From contig NW_026515428.1 in the NCBI RefSeq assembly GCF_014898815.1, forward strand, positions 186,001 through 250,000: a stretch of 64,000 nt of DNA. The letters are read 5' to 3'. Made by a program: the position numbers and the translations under genes. Position 1 is the first letter of the stretch; every line of letters starts with the position of its first letter. The stretch is from Panonychus citri (Eukaryota > Arthropoda > Arachnida > Trombidiformes > Tetranychidae). Shown in pieces: positions 59,897-64,000 of this stretch. The notes under the pieces were generated by a model that saw only the letters and a program-made list of their open reading frames with translations, had not been told where the DNA came from and did no database searches.

Positions 59897-62800
59897 TTAA
59901 ATTTCAAAGCCATCAAAATATATATACTCATGATCATCAAGATAATTTAGCTTTTAACAAACCATCAATTGCTAATCTATCAATATGATGTTGATTGGGA
60001 TTCTCAGGTCAATAACAACAACAATAACACATCAATTGTTTAAAATGGTAAATAGTTTATTTGGTTAACAAAATTTAACCAATTGTCGGTTGTTTTGATT
60101 GTTGATTGATCAACATGATAAAAGGTAATACACTTTAGCAGTTTGCTGGACTCGAAAGTCCAAAAATTAATCGTTAATCAATGCCAATCACAATAATCAT
60201 TGTTAATCATTATCATTATCATTCAACCATTTGCCCGAATCCGTTAGCACCTAAAAAAAATGTTTCTCTTGAGAATCTGAATTTGTTAATCATCATCATT
60301 ATCATCAACATTAAATTGAAACAAACTTGACAAGGTTGATACAATTAACAAATCAATCATGAGTAACGACAACAACTTACACAATCAAAATTTAAAAGAC
60401 AAAGAAAGTCAATGTTGATGACAAATATAAGCAAAACTAAAAAAAAATGATGAAATCATTGTCATTCATTGAATTGACAACATAAATCTGCAGATAAATA
60501 TTAACACAATGTTTATCATGACATACACACACATTCAATGAAAAATGAGAGAGAGAGAGAGAGAATCTGAATCTTCATGCTTATTATTAACATGAAAGTA
60601 AACATGAAATACTATTACCAGATTATCTGAATCATTGAAAAAAAACCAGAATTTCCCAATACAATAATCATATAAACGATATAACAAAAAGCAGATAAAC
60701 ATGATTAACAACATAAGTAGCACACACAGTGAATGAAAATAAATAGGTAACAATCAATTGTATTGAGCATAAATAACAACAACAACCATTATAACCATTA
60801 CAATATTAATGCAATTATCAATATTGTTCAGACTGATTATCATTACAAAGTTAAATGTAAACGGGTAAGAGGCGCAAAAGAATCAGCAACAATAATGATA
60901 ATCTTGTGATTATCAAATTGATTGGCTACAATTAAACTAATACTATTTACACACTCAAAAAAAGTTTTTCTACCTGATCAATTAACTATGATCATTAAAA
61001 CAAAAAGTTATCTCCTTTTAAATTGAACAACAATAACTAATCATCATCATATTTAATAGTTAATGATAATAATTACCAATCAACAGCAAAAGAGTTAATC
61101 ATTTAAAAACTGATCAAGTGAATTGTGTAAAAACAAAAAGTTATAGATGATTTAAAAATCATTTAAACAATTGCAAATATATCAGAAAAGATTAAGTGTT
61201 ATCGTTGATTATGATTATCACAATTGATAATACGCAAAGATTAAAGGAAGAGAAAGAGATAATGATAATTGCAATAATCGATGATTTAATCAACAGAAAA
61301 GTTTTTAATCGATTAATATTTCTGATTTCTAATGTAAAGAATAAGAGGAAAAAAAGTGAGAGTCAATTAAGAAAAGATGATAAATAATAAATTGCGTTGT
61401 AAGAGAGGAAAAGTAGGAGGAAGAAGAAGAAGAAGATGATGATGATGATGAATAAGAAGAGAGGATGAGAAGATTCTGGTTGCCTCTTTTTTGCAACAAG
61501 AACCTTCAGTTCTGTCCAAGGTTCTTGCTAAATTATCAACAAACCAACAAGAGAAATCAACAAGAAAAAAATTGCATTTAAAACCAAGAACAAGAGTGAG
61601 AGAGAGAGAGAGTTTCAAGTAAATATTATCATATGTTTTAGTCTTTGAAAGGTAAACAACAATATTATTGATACGAAATTTATATAACAGAAATCAGGTA
61701 AATGGATCATGATTATGGTTCGAGATTATGTAATATCAATAATAAAATATGAATGAAATTGACTATCAAATGAGATTGGGCAGAGAAAGTAACTTGAAGG
61801 GAAACCATTTGAAATGGTGAATTGATGATGATGATGAAAATAAACAAGGCAATGGTAGTGTGGTGGGGTGGGAGTAGATATGTGAGGTGGTAATGATTTC
61901 CACTATCTGGAAAATCTGAGGAAAAGGGTGGGGAGGATGTAAAAAAGATATTGACTTTTGTGTGATAATAATTGATTAAAAGATGATGATAGAAGGTATA
62001 ATGTGTATGTTATATCCGTAGCAAGAAAAAAAAGGAAGATGATGATGATGAAGAGGAAACTCAAGAGACAAAGATCAATTGGCAAGTAAAGTAAGAAAAT
62101 TGTAAGATAAAGTTCAATGTAACAGAAGATCATTAGCTTGGAATAAGGATGAACAACATGGAGAGAGAGAGAGAGAGAGAAATAGAGATGATGAGGATGG
62201 AAAGCATAAGAAATCAGAAGAGAAACAAATAGGAGGATAAAGCGAAAGTGAGATATGATTGTTTAGAGAGAGAGAGACAATGATGAAAAAACGAGAGAGC
62301 AGGAAGATAAAAAAGGCAAAGAATGCAAGGTAAGAATCCATTATAAATGGATTATTGTAATGGGAAAATTAACAGGGAATCAAATGAAGACTTTGATAAG
62401 TTTACATGGTAATAAGTAATAATAGACAAGATAAACAGGATTTATCACTCACAAGTTATCAAATTTTATCCTCCCCTGGTAATGATTTTTTAATTAATTG
62501 TGTCAATTGTTTGGGGTAACAATTAATCAAAGTAACAAAACGAAAACAATTACATGTAAAATGATCAATGATCTGATTGTAAGGAAAGAAAAATCTCTGA
62601 ATTCATTTACATTCAATTCATTTGTAAATCAATAAGCACAGTACTGTTTCTAATATTCTAACTAATATTATCAATTAATTTCATTCCTATGAACGATGAA
62701 AACAATCAATGGGATAAATAAAAAGGTAGAAAAATATAAATAATAAAAAAAATGAGAATCATAATATGAATACAAAATGTTCAACAAATTTATGTTAATA

Positions 62801-63667
62801 TGATATTTGTATTATATTCACATCTTGATGTTTAATATTATAATATTATCGCTGCCATGTAGACACTTTAACCATAATATCACAGAGAGAGAGAGAGAGA
62901 GAAATTATGATGTTAGAACCTATCATCCCAATTGAGGATGATGAAAAAACTGATCTTCTTATGATTTCATCATCTCCGTTAAGTGTCTTTGTCCCAATGA
63001 TCACACTTAAAATTACCTATGTGATTGTTTGATTAACTATTTACTCAATTTTCTGGATCATCATTATCCTTCATCTTCATGCCTTAAGGTCACCAGAACT
63101 ATTATTACATTGATTTGTTTGTAGATGGCGTCATTAGCATATCAGAACAGAGAAAGAGAGTCAAGAGTTTCTTGATTGGGTGCAATATATAAATATTATA
63201 TTGTATTTCTCATCTTCATCATCTCTATCATCATAATCATAATCATCACCATTACAGTCATAAACCTAAATTTTGTCTTCCTTCACTCTCTATACGATTT
63301 ACTCTTGCAATAACAACAACAACAAAAAGAGATTTATATTTTCATCTTCATCTCTTTAACCTCTATCTTCCCTCCCCTTTCCCTTTCTCTCTGTATCAAG
63401 GGCTAGCATATATTCAGAACAAACCTATTTCCGGTTGACATTTAACTAAACTTTGTATCTCTTTCTTTTTCTCTTTCTTTTCTCTTCATCATCTTTTTAA
63501 ACACAAACACACGCAGAGGCACACACAAAGATTAACTTATTACACATAGATATTTTCTCTTTCTTTTCTTCTTTCTTCAATTCCCCAGCCCCTCTCATCA
63601 TCTTCGGACCTTTTTCCCAAAGGTTCTCTGACCTTAAGGTATATAGTTATTGGCAACAAAAAAAACA

Positions 63668-63670
<3 letters not shown>

Positions 63671-63741
<71 letters not shown>
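63671..63741. repeat. (GA)35 microsatellite, the longest in the window
   Basis: A 71 bp uninterrupted AG/GA run on the plus strand, followed shortly by GAT repeats. Its length makes it prone to slippage, polymorphism and assembly error. Confidence 0.95.
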
Positions 63742-63743
<2 letters not shown>

Positions 63744-64000
63744 AGGGGTAGAGGGGTAAAAAGATGATGATGATGATGATAATGATGAAAATAAAGGTAA
63801 AGGTAGGCTGATCAACGCTCATCTCTTTCTCCAGGATAAAATTACCAATCAAAGTTTATGTTTATAGAAATAGTTAGATGATGATGATGATGATGATCGC
63901 TGAAGAAAAAACCAGACAACTAAATTAATTGGTATCACTTATAAATCCAAAACCATCAGCATCAGGATTATCAACAAGAAATTGCAAAACAATAAACAGA

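Larger units (their letters stand above)
39659..64000. other. 24 kb upstream of the ARID5-like exon: probable long intron(s), no convincing exon
   Basis: The exon at 39658 must be joined to an upstream exon carrying the first half of the ARID domain (a segment around PIxRIPxLGFKQ). I looked for it on the minus strand through to 64000 and did not find it, so it is probably outside the window. The block is dominated by microsatellites: more than twenty (GA)n tracts on the plus strand, a few (CT)n tracts, and many GAT/ATC runs. Open frames are nearly all low-complexity. Exceptions worth noting are 51150-51449 on the minus strand and 62907-63032 on the plus strand. A nuclear-receptor-type DR1 motif occurs at 59885-59896. 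I see no tRNA or transposon genes. Confidence 0.5.

Noticed and set aside
63125..63172. Small frame beginning MASLAYQNRERES after a TAG
   Set aside because: Only 16 codons with no homology; such frames occur by chance in this much sequence.
63540..63815. Minus-strand frame with a charged segment next to a long serine/leucine run
   Set aside because: Most of it translates the (GA)35 tract and GAT repeats. The charged part is short and has no splice context I trust.
1..64000. tRNA, rRNA, CRISPR arrays, bacterial-type operons, viral or transposon genes
   Set aside because: Looked for and not seen. The many short spaced repeats are eukaryotic microsatellites, not CRISPR.

Overview
This is eukaryotic nuclear DNA. 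Every multi-exon gene I could assemble uses GT-AG introns, the sequence is strongly AT-rich, and intron and intergenic DNA is full of (GA)n, (GAT)n and (ATC)n microsatellites. The proteins are animal families: X-Pro aminopeptidase, U2 snRNP A', an ARID5-like regulator, a FLYWCH zinc finger and an MMP-type hemopexin domain. I read it as an AT-rich arthropod-like invertebrate, possibly a mite. The species cannot be fixed from sequence alone. I see no rRNA, tRNA, CRISPR, transposase or reverse-transcriptase gene.

Layout, left to right. 1-564 (+): 3' end of an unrecognised four-helix membrane protein. 3945-10740 (-): a complete seven-exon cytosolic-type Xaa-Pro aminopeptidase (XPNPEP1 class, 616 aa) with all metal ligands present. 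Its last coding exon sits beyond a 2.8 kb intron. 10.8-25.9 kb: about 15 kb with no recognisable gene. 25883-26747 (-): a FLYWCH zinc-finger exon open at its 3' side. 28757-29587 (+): intronless U2 snRNP A' (SNRPA1). 30141-33134 (-): a seven-exon protein that joins an RRM, an F-box and leucine-rich repeats (650 aa). 33579-34616 (+): a single-exon membrane-anchored hemopexin-domain protein, divergent from the previous gene. 35660-39658 (-): the 4 kb last coding exon of an ARID5-like DNA-binding protein, beginning in the middle of the ARID domain. 39.7-64 kb: 24 kb with no convincing exon, best read as upstream intron(s) of that gene, carrying many (GA)n tracts.

Gene arrangement is compact between 25.9 and 39.7 kb. 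The FLYWCH gene and SNRPA1 look divergent around a candidate shared promoter at about 28.5 kb. SNRPA1 converges on the RRM/F-box/LRR gene with poly(A) signals 10 bp apart. The RRM/F-box/LRR gene is divergent from the hemopexin gene, which converges on ARID5. There is no operon logic. The genes serve separate processes: peptide turnover, splicing, probable ubiquitin-ligase targeting, cell surface and transcription.

Most notable: the RRM-F-box-LRR fusion, the catalytic-domain-free hemopexin membrane protein beside it, a compact E-box/TATA/Grainyhead/AP-2-like motif cluster at 3.05-3.11 kb, an AG|GT ratchet-like site in the long aminopeptidase intron, and the strand-biased purine tracts upstream of the ARID exon. 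Exon joins were deduced by hand from splice signals, reading phase and protein-family knowledge. No database search was run.
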